A stretch of DNA of 64,000 bases, taken from Granulicella arctica. GTDB taxonomy: Bacteria; Acidobacteriota; Terriglobia; Terriglobales; Acidobacteriaceae. This document shows, in pieces, positions 34,072 through 43,014 of this stretch (the stretch's first letter is position 1; each line of letters starts with the position of its first letter). The stretch covers positions 3,782,001-3,846,000 of the forward strand of contig NZ_JAGTUT010000001.1 in NCBI RefSeq assembly GCF_025685605.1. The letters run 5' to 3'. The notes under the pieces were generated by a model. That model searched no databases, had not been told where the DNA came from, and saw only the letters and a program-made list of their open reading frames with translations. Made by a program: the position numbers and the translations under genes.

Positions 34072-36888
34072 ATGCGAGTTTTCTGGATAACGACGTTTAT
34101 CGGCGTGACGGTTTTGGGTGCGGGTCAGAGCATCGTGGCGCAGCATCGCGACCTGCCGACGAGTAAACAGATTGTGGGTGTGGTGCCGGGTTCGCCGAAA
34201 CGGCTGAACAGCCTGCCGATGTCGATGGCTGTGTCGCCGGATGGCCGCTACGTGGTCACGGTGAACGCGGGGTATGGGACGTTTGAGTCGGGGTATATGC
34301 AGTCGCTCGCGGTGATGGATACGCGGACGGGTGCGGTGGCTGACTTTCCGGATGACCGGACGCTGGTGGGTGCGAAGCAGACGCTGTATTCGGGGCTGGC
34401 GTTCAGCGCGGATGGCAAGCATGTGTACGCGAGCATGGGGTCGGAGACGGACCCGCTTGGGGCGCAGGGCGACGATGCCGGGAGCGGTGTGGTCGTGTAC
34501 GGGTTTGCGGACGGGAAGATTGTTCGGGAGCGAATGATCAAGATCGGCATGCAGCAGTTGGCGGGCGGTCGGCGGACGAAGCTTGTGGGTGGTGTGGATG
34601 GGAGTCTGGGCGTGCCGTTTCCGGCGGCGATTGCGGTGGTGGGGCAGCGGCTGCTGGTGGCGGATAATCTCTCGGATGATGTGTTGCTGATGGATGCGGC
34701 GACGGGTGCGGTGGTGACGCGGTTCGATCTGGCGGAGAGCGATGCTGTGCCTTCAACCTATCCGGTGGCGCTGGCGGTGACTAAAGATGGAAGCCGTGCG
34801 TTTGTGGCGCTCTGGAATGCGAGTGAGGTGGTGGAGCTTGATCTTGCGAAGGGAACTGTGGGTCGCAAGCTGGCGCTGTTGAAGCCACCGAGCGCGATTG
34901 CTCCGGGGACGCATCCCTGTGCTCTTGAGATTGCCGCGGATGGCAAGACGATGTACGTGGCGTTATCGAACCGGGATGCTGTGGCTGCTTTGAATGTCGG
35001 GGCTGGGCAGTTTTCGGTGAAGGGCTACTTCGATACGCGGTTGCCACGGCAGACTTACTTTGGGGCGGAGCCTGAGGCATTGGCTATGAACGCGGATGGC
35101 AGCCGGCTGTACGTGGCGAACTCGGCCAGTGATGCTGTGGCGGTGATCGACGTAAAGAAGCTGACGGCGAAGGCGGCGAAGCAGGGGATGGTGGAGCCTA
35201 TTGGCTTTGTGCCTACGGAGTGGATGCCGATGTCGATGGCCTTCAGTGGGAGCAAGCTGTATGTAGCTACCGCGAAGGGGCATGGGACGGGGCCGAATCC
35301 GTTGCCGATGCGGTCTACGGACGCTTCGGCGGGGAGGCGGTTTTTGCGGAAGTACACGTATATCGGGACGCTGCTGTATGGGTCGCTGGCGGCGATCGAT
35401 GCGGGTGAGATGGAGACAGGGCTGAAGGCGTCGACACAGGTGGTGCTGGAGTCGAACCGGATGAAGGCGGCGGAAGAGAAAATTGCGTTTGCGGGTGGCG
35501 GCGATGCCAGCCGGATCAAGCATGTGATCTACATCATCAAGGAGAACCGGACCTATGACCAGGTCTTCGGCGACCTGAAGAAGGATGGGAAGCCGGTGGG
35601 GAATGGTGACCCCAGCCTAACGATGTATGGGGAGGCCGTGACGCCGAATCAGCATAAGCTGGCGCTGCAGTTTGGGGTGCTCGATAACTTCTTCGACTCG
35701 GGTGAGGTCTCGGGTGACGGGCATGTGTGGTCGACGGCGGCGATCGGTACGGACTACCTCGAAAAGACGTGGCAGCAGAGCTACCGGGGCAATGAACGGT
35801 CGTATGACTTTGAGGGTGTGGTGGCGGAGGGGTATCCGCTGCTTCAAAGGATCCCGGACGTGAATGAGCCGTCGAGCGGCTACCTTTGGGGGAACCTGGC
35901 TTCGCACGGGAAGACGTACTACCACTTCGGGGAGTTCATCTCGACTGTCTTCTGCGGGGAGAAGAAGACGGCTAACCCGCAGCAGGGGCCGATGCTTGAA
36001 GGACAGACCTGCGCGAAGAAGGAGATCGCTCCGGGCGAGGCGCTGCCGGAGGCGTGGGGCGGCGGGGTGAACAAGTGGCCGTGGGGGATTCCGCTGATGG
36101 CGTCGAATATTGCGACAAAGCCGGAGCTGGTGGGACACTTCGCTACGGAGGCTCCGGACTTTGCGCTGAAGGTGCCGGACCAGGTGCGGGTGAACATCTT
36201 TGAGAAGCACCTTGCGGGCTGGGTGAAGGATAAGGAGCAGGGGCAGGACACGATGCCGAACTTCGTGATGCTGCGGCTGGGCAACGATCACACGGCGGGG
36301 ACGACGCCGGGTTCGCCTACGCCGAAGGCTTCGATTGCGGACAATGACCTGGCGATTGGGAGAGCGGTGGAGGCTATCTCGCACTCGCCGTTCTGGGACG
36401 ATACGGCGTTCTTCATTCTTGAGGACGATGCGCAGGATGGTGGCGACCATGTGGATGCGCATCGGAGCCTGGCACTGGTGATCAGCAAGTATGCCCCGCA
36501 TGCGGGGGCGGGTGAGAGCGCGTTTGTGGACAGCCGCTTCTACTCGACGGTGAGCGTGATTCGGACGATGGAGACGCTGCTGGGTCTGCCCCCGATGAAT
36601 AATAATGATGCGTTCAGTTCGATGATTTCGCCGGAGTTTACGGGGCCGGGGGACCAGGCTCCGTTCAACGTGGATGCAAGGAATCGGGAGAATGGGCTGA
36701 TCTATACGGCGAACACGAAGACGGCACCGGGCGCGAAGGAGTCGATGAAGATGGACTTTCGCCATGCGGATCGAGCGGATGCACAGAAGCTGAACGTTAT
36801 TCTGTGGAAGGATGCAATGGGCGATCAGGCTGTGCCGACGTCCCTGACGGAGCGAAGGAAGAACAGGAAGAAGGATGACGATGACTGA
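34072..36888 (+). CDS. Secreted YVTN-type beta-propeller / phosphoesterase fusion
   Basis: A 938-residue protein with signal peptide (MRVFWITTFIGVTVLGAGQS). Residues about 40-400 are propeller repeats (MSMAVSPDGRYVVTVN, LAMNADGSRLYVANSASDAV), and about 480-880 is a phospholipase C / acid phosphatase-like phosphoesterase domain: IKHVIYIIKENRTYDQVFGD, DNFFDSGEVSGDGHVWS, FVMLRLGNDHTAG, FFILEDDAQDGGDHVDAHRS. The metal-binding Glu/Asn and Asp/His clusters look complete. Likely hydrolyses phosphoesters outside the cytoplasm. The charged tail RRKNRKKDDDD is unusual. Its stop overlaps the start of manA by 14 bases. Confidence 0.87.
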   Translation: MRVFWITTFIGVTVLGAGQSIVAQHRDLPTSKQIVGVVPGSPKRLNSLPMSMAVSPDGRYVVTVNAGYGTFESGYMQSLAVMDTRTGAVADFPDDRTLVGAKQTLYSGLAFSADGKHVYASMGSETDPLGAQGDDAGSGVVVYGFADGKIVRERMIKIGMQQLAGGRRTKLVGGVDGSLGVPFPAAIAVVGQRLLVADNLSDDVLLMDAATGAVVTRFDLAESDAVPSTYPVALAVTKDGSRAFVALWNASEVVELDLAKGTVGRKLALLKPPSAIAPGTHPCALEIAADGKTMYVALSNRDAVAALNVGAGQFSVKGYFDTRLPRQTYFGAEPEALAMNADGSRLYVANSASDAVAVIDVKKLTAKAAKQGMVEPIGFVPTEWMPMSMAFSGSKLYVATAKGHGTGPNPLPMRSTDASAGRRFLRKYTYIGTLLYGSLAAIDAGEMETGLKASTQVVLESNRMKAAEEKIAFAGGGDASRIKHVIYIIKENRTYDQVFGDLKKDGKPVGNGDPSLTMYGEAVTPNQHKLALQFGVLDNFFDSGEVSGDGHVWSTAAIGTDYLEKTWQQSYRGNERSYDFEGVVAEGYPLLQRIPDVNEPSSGYLWGNLASHGKTYYHFGEFISTVFCGEKKTANPQQGPMLEGQTCAKKEIAPGEALPEAWGGGVNKWPWGIPLMASNIATKPELVGHFATEAPDFALKVPDQVRVNIFEKHLAGWVKDKEQGQDTMPNFVMLRLGNDHTAGTTPGSPTPKASIADNDLAIGRAVEAISHSPFWDDTAFFILEDDAQDGGDHVDAHRSLALVISKYAPHAGAGESAFVDSRFYSTVSVIRTMETLLGLPPMNNNDAFSSMISPEFTGPGDQAPFNVDARNRENGLIYTANTKTAPGAKESMKMDFRHADRADAQKLNVILWKDAMGDQAVPTSLTERRKNRKKDDDD

Positions 36889-37807
36889 GTTGACGAAGCT
36901 TGCACCATTTCGGTTGGCGCCCTATTTTAGCGAGCGCATCTGGGGAAAGAAGAGCCTGGAGCCGTGGTACGCCTCGACGGGCACGACGGAGCTTGTGGGT
37001 GAGGCGTGGCTGACCGGGCCTGCGTCCGTAATTGAGACCGGCGAGCTGGCAGGGAAGACGCTCGCGGAGGCGATACGCGAGGACGCTGACGCGGTGATTG
37101 GACCGAAGGGCGACCGGGAGTTTCCGCTGCTGGTGAAGATTTTGTTTCCGAATGAGAAGCTGTCGGTGCAGGTGCATCCGGATGACGTGCAGGCGCAGGC
37201 GATTGGGCAGCCGCGCGGGAAGACGGAGTGCTGGTATGTGCTGGAGGCGGAGCCGGGCGCTTCGGTGATGCTTGGGCTGACGCCGGGAGCAGGGCCGGAC
37301 CAGGTGCGGGCGGCCGTGGCGGGCGGCACGATGGAGCAGTTGATGCAGCATGTGCCGGTGGCCGTCGGGGATATGGTGTTTGTCGATGCGGGAACGGTGC
37401 ATGCGATTGCGCCGGGCGTGACGTTGCTGGAGACGCAGCAGACTTCGGATACGACCTATCGGCTGTATGACTACGGGCGGCCGCGTGAGCTGCATGTCGA
37501 GCAGAGCCTTGGCGTGATGAAGACAACTACGAAGGCGGGGAAGATCGCGCCACACGCTATGGATGGCTTTACAAGGCTGATCGATGAGCAGTATTTTTCT
37601 GTGGACCGTTTTGATCTTGCGGGCGGCTCTCTTGAGGTGGCGATGGAAAGTGTTGGCTGTCTCGTGGGATTGAAGGGCACGGGCTCGGTGGATGGCGTAG
37701 AGTTCAAGGCTGGACAGGCGGTGATCGTGCCGCTTGGTCTTGGCAAGGTACAGGTTGAAGCGAAGGCGGACTTTGCGTTTGCGCGCTGCCTGTCGCCGGT
37801 CAGCTAG
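36875..37807 (+). CDS. manA: Mannose-6-phosphate isomerase, class I
   Basis: A 310-residue zinc enzyme of the short bacterial class I type. Motifs: YFSERIWGKKSLEPWY, the zinc-binding LFPNEKLSVQVHPDD, GKTECWYVLEAEPGA, and FVDAGTVHAIAPGVTLLETQQTSDTTYRLYD (here two adjacent motifs with the Glu and His ligands). It interconverts fructose-6-phosphate and mannose-6-phosphate for GDP-mannose or mannose use. ATG at 36875 has AGGAAGAAGG before it, and the ATG at 36881 is also possible. The overlap with the upstream phosphoesterase shows translational coupling. Confidence 0.92.
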   Translation: MTMTELTKLAPFRLAPYFSERIWGKKSLEPWYASTGTTELVGEAWLTGPASVIETGELAGKTLAEAIREDADAVIGPKGDREFPLLVKILFPNEKLSVQVHPDDVQAQAIGQPRGKTECWYVLEAEPGASVMLGLTPGAGPDQVRAAVAGGTMEQLMQHVPVAVGDMVFVDAGTVHAIAPGVTLLETQQTSDTTYRLYDYGRPRELHVEQSLGVMKTTTKAGKIAPHAMDGFTRLIDEQYFSVDRFDLAGGSLEVAMESVGCLVGLKGTGSVDGVEFKAGQAVIVPLGLGKVQVEAKADFAFARCLSPVS

Positions 37808-37817
37808 AGGAGGGTTT

Positions 37818-38264
37818 ATGGCGCAGTTGAAAGCAGTCCCGGATGGGTATCACAGCATCCAGCCGTACCTGATCTTCAAGAATACGGTGGAGGCGATTGC
37901 CTTCTATACAGAGGCGTTCGGCGCGAAGGAGCGCCTCTGCATGAAGAATGAGAACGGCAGTGTAGGTCATGCAGAGATCGAGATTGGCGACTGCTGCATC
38001 ATGATGGCGGATGAGAGCGAGAAGATGGAGGCGTTCGGGACGGAGCACTATGGCGGCTCACCGATCAACCTGATGCTCTACGCCGAGGACTGCGACGCGG
38101 TGTACGCGAAGGCGATTGCGGCGGGCGCGGTGAGCGTGCGTGAGCCTGCCGATCAGCCGTATGGAGATCGGATGAGCGGCGTGAAGGACCCGTTCGGTTA
38201 TAAGTGGTGGATCGCTACAAATATCAAGTACATGACACGAGATGAGTTGGAGCGGCTTGGATAG
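37818..38264 (+). CDS. VOC (glyoxalase/PhnB-like) superfamily protein
   Basis: A 148-residue protein: YHSIQPYLIFKNTVEAIAFY start, HAEIEIGDCCIMMADE, and DRMSGVKDPFGYKWWIAT near the end, typical of PhnB-like VOC proteins, which bind a metal or serve as resistance or isomerase proteins. The exact function is unknown. A full AGGAGGG lies 4 bases before the ATG, and it begins 10 bases after manA, so it belongs to the same operon. Confidence 0.87.
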   Translation: MAQLKAVPDGYHSIQPYLIFKNTVEAIAFYTEAFGAKERLCMKNENGSVGHAEIEIGDCCIMMADESEKMEAFGTEHYGGSPINLMLYAEDCDAVYAKAIAAGAVSVREPADQPYGDRMSGVKDPFGYKWWIATNIKYMTRDELERLG

Positions 38265-38301
38265 GTTGTTCTTCGGGTTGCGAGTGTAAGGCTGGAGTAG
38301 C

Positions 38302-39762
38302 GTGTCGAAGAATCGATTTCGTGTTCATGGTGTATCGAACAGCCTTTGGAATGAAGACCTGGCTCCGGTGGCGCGTGAGGACCGGAGGTGGGGGCTCTGG
38401 GACCTGTGCTCGGTGTGGCTGGCGGCTGCGGTAGGGGTGCCGGCATGGTTGCTCGCGGGCGGACTGGTTGCGTCCGGGATGACTGCGGGGCAAGCGGCTG
38501 GGACGCTGCTGGTGGGGAGCGTGCTCGCGCTTCTGCCGATGGGGTTGAGTGGAGCTGGCGGGATCACGTTCGGGGTGCCATCGACGGTGCTGTTGCGGGC
38601 AAGCTTCGGGGTGATCGGCGCGCGTGTGCCTGCGGTGCTGCGGGCGCTGGTGTCGTCGGGATGGTTCGGGATTCAGTGCTGGATTGGTGGACTGGCGATG
38701 TATGCCGTGCTGCGACTGATGATGCCCGGCATCCATGCGGAGGCGAAGGCCTGCTGCTTTGCGGTCTTCTGGGTGGCGAGTGTGGCACTTGCGGTGTGGA
38801 TGCCTCTCAGGGGCCGCGCGGTGCGGGAGGGAAGTACGCTGCTTCTGCTGGCGGGGGCGGTGGGGCTGTTGCTGATGATTGGCATGGGCGCTCGGCCGGG
38901 AGAGGCTCTCGAAGGTGCATTGAACGTTGTACCGTGCGACGAGACGCAGATGCAGCTCTTCCGGAAGATCCTTGGCGGATCGCTGACGGCGGTGTTTGGC
39001 TTCTGGAGCGTGGTCGTCCTGACGGCTTCTGATGTGACGCGGCATATGAGAACACAGGGAGTTGGAGGGCGTCGACCATGGGCAGGGTCGTTCTTTCAAC
39101 TTGTCGGCGTGGCGGCGGTTCTGGCGGTGGTGATCATGATGCCGGGAGTCCTGGTTTGGAACCCTGTCGATTTGATCCTGAGGCTGCATCAGCCGGTTCT
39201 TGCGACGCTGGGGCTGGTTGCTGTCGCGGTGGGGACTATGGGGGCGAATTTATCAATGAATGTAGTGGAGCCTGCGGCAGTCTTTTCTGGCTTGCGACCG
39301 AAGGCAATTTCTCCGCGGATGGGAGCGGTGATTGTTGGGCTGGTCGGGATGGTCGCTATGCCGTGGCGCTTGACGGCTGATCCGGCCAGGTATGTGGGCG
39401 GATGGTTGTTGGTGGTGTCGGGCATACTGGGGCCAGTCGCCGGGGTGATGATTATGGACTACTTCGTGGTGCGGCGGCGTTCGCTCGATGTGGAGGGCTT
39501 GTATGTGCGAGGCGGGCAGTATGAATACAGCGCTGGCTTCAATGTACGGGCGCTGCGGGCGATGGCAGCGGGGATGATTGTGGCGTTTGCAGGACTATTG
39601 TTTCCGCGGCTGCACTTGCTGTTTGAGTATGCGTGGTTCGTCGGCTTTGGGGTGGCGGCGCTGGTGTATCTGGCGCTGATGAGTGGGCCTGCGGAACGGG
39701 CGTCGATTTCACCGACGCCACTGCTGATCCCGATGCAGGGATTTGAAGGTGAAGGCGCTTGA
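38302..39762 (+). CDS. NCS1-family permease (cytosine/allantoin/hydantoin type)
   Basis: A 486-residue transporter with about 12 hydrophobic helices. NCS1 signatures: NEDLAPVAREDRRWGLWDLC at the N-terminus, GITFGVPSTVLLRASFGVIG, RALVSSGWFGIQCWIGGLAMY, and VMIMDYFVVRRRSLDVEGLY. These permeases take up nucleobases, allantoin, hydantoins or related compounds. Specificity cannot be read reliably. GTG start at 38302 with GGAG 5 bases before. TGATCTGCAGATCA, a 14-bp palindrome, covers its stop. It may be read through from the manA/VOC operon. Confidence 0.87.
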   Translation: MSKNRFRVHGVSNSLWNEDLAPVAREDRRWGLWDLCSVWLAAAVGVPAWLLAGGLVASGMTAGQAAGTLLVGSVLALLPMGLSGAGGITFGVPSTVLLRASFGVIGARVPAVLRALVSSGWFGIQCWIGGLAMYAVLRLMMPGIHAEAKACCFAVFWVASVALAVWMPLRGRAVREGSTLLLLAGAVGLLLMIGMGARPGEALEGALNVVPCDETQMQLFRKILGGSLTAVFGFWSVVVLTASDVTRHMRTQGVGGRRPWAGSFFQLVGVAAVLAVVIMMPGVLVWNPVDLILRLHQPVLATLGLVAVAVGTMGANLSMNVVEPAAVFSGLRPKAISPRMGAVIVGLVGMVAMPWRLTADPARYVGGWLLVVSGILGPVAGVMIMDYFVVRRRSLDVEGLYVRGGQYEYSAGFNVRALRAMAAGMIVAFAGLLFPRLHLLFEYAWFVGFGVAALVYLALMSGPAERASISPTPLLIPMQGFEGEGA

Positions 39763-39912
39763 TCTGCAGATCAGGGGAAAAAACAAATAGAGATGCTGAG
39801 CATAAGCTGTTTGCAATGAACGACTTAGCTGTTTTACGTGTCGCTAAATGCAACATAACAAATGACTTACACGTAAATATAAAATTCAAAAGGAGATAGA
39901 CATCTTCTGGAG

Positions 39913-40791
39913 TTAGCGGAGAAAGACTCCGAGCTCATTTGCGGCGTTGCGGAGGTGCGGCAGGAAGCGGGTTTGCATGTCGTAGACGGGCATGCGGGGG
40001 GCGTGGCCGCTGAGGTTGATCGTTGCCACGACTCTCCCTGAGGGGGCATAGACGGGGACGGCGAGGGAGCGAAGACCTACCTCCAACTCCTGATCGACGA
40101 GGGCGTAGCCGGTGCGGCGGACGTTGCGAAGGGCGAGGCGCAGCTTGTCGACGGTGGTGATGGTGCGGGTGGTGCGGGGAATGAGTTCGACGTGAGCGAG
40201 ATACTGCTCGAGCTTGTCGGGGGGAAGGTAGGCGAGGAGGACGCGACCCATGCTGGTGCAGTAGGCGGGGAGGCGGCTGCCGATGTGGAGGTCGACGGCG
40301 ACCATGACGCGGTCGACGGTGGTGCGGGCGATGTAGACGATGTCGTCGCCGTCGAGGGTGGCGACGGAGAAGGACTCGCGGAGGCCAGCGGACATGCGCT
40401 CGAGGATGGGCTGGGCGGCGGTCGAGAGCGTGCTTGAGGCGGTGTAGCTGTGGGAGAGGGTCAACATGCGGGGGCGCAGGCCGTAGCGTGAGCCGTCCTC
40501 TGCACCTGCGAAGCCAAGCTTGGTGAGAGTGTAGAGGCAACGGCGGACGGCGGCGCGGGAGAGGCCGGTCTTGACGCTGAGCTGCGAGATGGTCATCTGG
40601 GGCGACTGCTGGGTGAAGGCCTGGATGACGATAAGGCCGCGTGCGAGCGAGGTCATGAAGTTGGGATCGCCGGTGTAGATGTCCAGCGCGGAGGCAGGTG
40701 TGGCCTTCACGGCTGGGACGGTTTCCCTGGTTTCGCCTGCAATGGGGAGACCGGTCGATTCTGATTCAGGCTGACGCGCGGGGAGGGTCAT
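39913..40791 (-). CDS. IclR-family transcriptional regulator
   Basis: A 292-residue regulator: N-terminal winged HTH (about 48-108: TISQLSVKTGLSRAAVRRCL, YTLTKLGFAG) and C-terminal ligand-binding IclR domain (about 120-290: SVATLDGDDIVYIARTT, GSRLPAYCTSMGRVLLAYL, GYALVDQELEVGLRSLAVPV). The RRCLYTL type matches the PcaR/PcaU/PobR branch that controls aromatic-acid catabolism, although no such genes are adjacent. AAAGGA precedes the ATG. It is convergent with the NCS1 permease, which it could regulate only in trans. Confidence 0.9.
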   Translation of the reverse strand: MTLPARQPESESTGLPIAGETRETVPAVKATPASALDIYTGDPNFMTSLARGLIVIQAFTQQSPQMTISQLSVKTGLSRAAVRRCLYTLTKLGFAGAEDGSRYGLRPRMLTLSHSYTASSTLSTAAQPILERMSAGLRESFSVATLDGDDIVYIARTTVDRVMVAVDLHIGSRLPAYCTSMGRVLLAYLPPDKLEQYLAHVELIPRTTRTITTVDKLRLALRNVRRTGYALVDQELEVGLRSLAVPVYAPSGRVVATINLSGHAPRMPVYDMQTRFLPHLRNAANELGVFLR

Positions 40792-41010
40792 AGTGTCCTT
40801 TCGGGCTTGATCGGACGGGTACGTGCGATAGCCGGACTATCTATACGATAAGCGCACAGGGGCTATGGTCGCAATTTTTGTGCATTGGCCGATTGTGCAG
40901 GACTGTAAAGAGTGATCTGGATTTGAGGAAGAAGGCTTAACACCGATCAGTGCGGATGACGCCGATCTGGTGCAGATGCAGGTTTGTTCAGGGAAGAGAC
41001 TGAGAGCAAC

Positions 41011-41041
41011 CGCAGGTCCTTCGACTTCGCTCAGGATGACA
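41011..41041 (+). repeat. 31-bp dispersed repeat, copy 2
   Basis: CGCAGGTCCTTCGACTTCGC followed by TCAGGATGACA, matching 23404-23434 at 27 of 31 positions by eye. It lies 45 bases beyond the 3' end of the peroxiredoxin gene. Elements of this look are widespread in bacterial genomes. Confidence 0.65.
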
Positions 41042-41085
41042 GGTCTAAGGGGCGGGGGACGGAGCAGAAGCAACGGCTGCTGGGT

Positions 41086-41802
41086 CTAGATGTGGGAGTC
41101 TTTGAGGGGTAGGGAGGCGAGGACTTTGAAGACTTCACTGGGTTCCGGGCGGACGCGGGGGTCGGCGTAGGCTTCGGCGAAGGCTATGGTGTTGTCCTGG
41201 GCGACGACGATGGTGGCGGGGAGGGGAAGTCGCCAGCTCTCTTCGGTGGCTCGCTCGTAGCCAGCGCCGGAGTTATTGAAGGGAATGTTGATGAGGATAC
41301 TGCGGTAGTAGCGGCGGGAGGTTTCGGGGAGGCTGTAGCCGATGCCGTACTGGCCGGCGAGGACGGCACCGGCGTCGGCGAGCAGTGGGTAGCGGAGGCC
41401 GTGCTGCTGTACGGTGAAGTCATTCTGACGGTTGGTCTGTGGGGAGATGGCGACGAGGAGAGCGCCGGTGCGGCGGAGGTCGGGGAAGAGGTCGCGCCAG
41501 GCTTCGAGTTCGGTGACGCAGTAGGGGTCCCAGCGGCCGCGGAAGAAGTTGATGACGAGGGGGCCGAGGGCGAGCAGATCAGCGGAACTGACGGGCTTGC
41601 CGGTGAGGGCGTCGGGCAGGCTGAAGCTGGGCGCGGTGCTCCCGACGGGCAGGAGCCGATCTTCGATGCCGGTGGCGAAGAGATCGGCTGTGGCCTGCTC
41701 GGAGATGGCGAGACGCTCCGCCTGGACGAGGCGGCGCGTATTCGCGGTGATCGTGTCGAGGCGGTCCTGAAGGAGCGTGGCGCTGGTGAAGGTTTCTGGC
41801 AC
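41086..41802 (-). CDS. AhpC/TSA peroxiredoxin-like protein
   Basis: A 238-residue protein with a helical N-terminus (about 1-50), then a thioredoxin-fold AhpC/TSA domain (about 50-220). The peroxidatic Cys appears in FFRGRWDPYCVTELEAW. Many relatives have Cys where this one has Asp (WCPYC), so only one Cys remains and a 1-Cys mechanism is likely. It reduces peroxides. The start lies 2 bases after the dienelactone-hydrolase gene stop, so the two form an operon. Confidence 0.85.
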   Translation of the reverse strand: MPETFTSATLLQDRLDTITANTRRLVQAERLAISEQATADLFATGIEDRLLPVGSTAPSFSLPDALTGKPVSSADLLALGPLVINFFRGRWDPYCVTELEAWRDLFPDLRRTGALLVAISPQTNRQNDFTVQQHGLRYPLLADAGAVLAGQYGIGYSLPETSRRYYRSILINIPFNNSGAGYERATEESWRLPLPATIVVAQDNTIAFAEAYADPRVRPEPSEVFKVLASLPLKDSHI

Positions 41803-41804
41803 GC

Positions 41805-42743
41805 TTACATTATTGCAGCCGGTTGGGCGGCGGTGGCGACGAGGGAGGGCTTTGCTGCTTCGTCGTGGCAGGAGATGGCTGCTACCGCCGTCTTCTTTGC
41901 TGATGTTTTCAGGCCGTGAGCAGGTAGGGCGGCGTGGGTAGACGCGTCCGCTTGCTTGAGGAGTTTGGTGAGACGCGCGAAGGCTTCTTCGCGGGCCTTC
42001 TTGTTCTCGGGCGTTCCTGCGGGGTCTTCACCGGCGCGCATGAAGCCGTGACCTGCGCCGTCGTAGGTGACGGGCTCGAACTTCTTCGAGGCGGCTTTCA
42101 TGGCATCGGTGGTAGCGGGTAGCGTGGCTCCGATGCGGGCGTCGTTACCGGCGTAGAAGCCGTAGACGGGCGCGGTGATGGTGCTGACATCGGTAGGACC
42201 GGGGCCATAGAAGACGAAGGCGGCGGAGAGATCATGCCGGTGAGTAGCGAAGGCGAAGGACTTGCCGCCGCCCCAGCAGAAGCCGATGACGTTGACCTTG
42301 CCGTTGGAGGCGGGAAGCTTCTTGCCGTAATCGGCTGCGGCGTCGAGGTCGGCGGTGACGACGTCAGGGTTGAGGCCGGAGACTGCCTTGGTGGTGGCGT
42401 CCATGCTGGGGAAGGCGTCGGAGCCGCCGCCGTTGGGCCCGAAGCCGGTGAGGAGGTCGGGAGCGATGACGATGTAGCCTGCGGCGGATAGCTCATCAGC
42501 CATCTCCTTGGCCCAGTCGGAGAGGCCGAAGATCTCGTGGATGAGGACGATGACCGGCGCTTTCTGCTTGACCTCGGGGTAGACGACAAAGGCCTGGACG
42601 GTGCGATCACCATGCTTGATGGGCACGTATTCGCGATGGCGGGGCGAGGCTTCGAGGCGGGTCTTGGCCCAGTCCTGTGCGTGCATGGCGGTGAGCGGCA
42701 GTAGGAGCAGGACGGGGAGCAGTTTTAGGGCAAGGTTGCGCAT
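41805..42743 (-). CDS. Exported dienelactone hydrolase family protein
   Basis: A 312-residue alpha/beta hydrolase with signal peptide (MRNLALKLLPVLLLLPLTAMHA). DLH catalytic elements: HEIFGLSDW (Glu), VIGFCWGGG (Cys nucleophile), FYAGNDARI (Asp), DGAGHGFMR (His). It likely cleaves dienelactones or related esters in the periplasm. The C-terminal ~50 residues are Ala/Lys-rich and unlike the family. The frame is open 12 codons upstream; I use ATG 42743 because the signal peptide begins there. The peroxiredoxin gene follows at 2 bases. Confidence 0.88.
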   Translation of the reverse strand: MRNLALKLLPVLLLLPLTAMHAQDWAKTRLEASPRHREYVPIKHGDRTVQAFVVYPEVKQKAPVIVLIHEIFGLSDWAKEMADELSAAGYIVIAPDLLTGFGPNGGGSDAFPSMDATTKAVSGLNPDVVTADLDAAADYGKKLPASNGKVNVIGFCWGGGKSFAFATHRHDLSAAFVFYGPGPTDVSTITAPVYGFYAGNDARIGATLPATTDAMKAASKKFEPVTYDGAGHGFMRAGEDPAGTPENKKAREEAFARLTKLLKQADASTHAALPAHGLKTSAKKTAVAAISCHDEAAKPSLVATAAQPAAIM

Positions 42744-43014
42744 GGAAAGCAGTCTATGCTGTGAGTAGCGGCTGGGCAAGAGGCTTTGCGCGGCGCAATT
42801 TATGAGGGCGGATGCGGTGCAGAACCAAGAGATTCAGGTATTTAGGGTGATATCTGGTCTGTATTGCGTCAATCTGTGTAGATCGCCCTGGTAGTCCGCG
42901 CAACTTTCCAGAGACAGTTACGTTCTAATCAATAGAAGCTTGGACGCATGGAAAATGCGGACGGCTTCTCGAAGCACATCCCGACTGGGGCGTCCTTTGT
43001 TGAGGAGGTTTGAA

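Noticed and set aside
35617..36765. A 382-codon minus-strand open frame opposite the phosphoesterase
   Set aside because: Arg/His/Pro-rich shadow without domain.
40837..41073. 78-codon frame downstream of the peroxiredoxin gene
   Set aside because: It translates the 31-bp dispersed repeat (giving VILSEVEGPA-type sequence), a common artefact.
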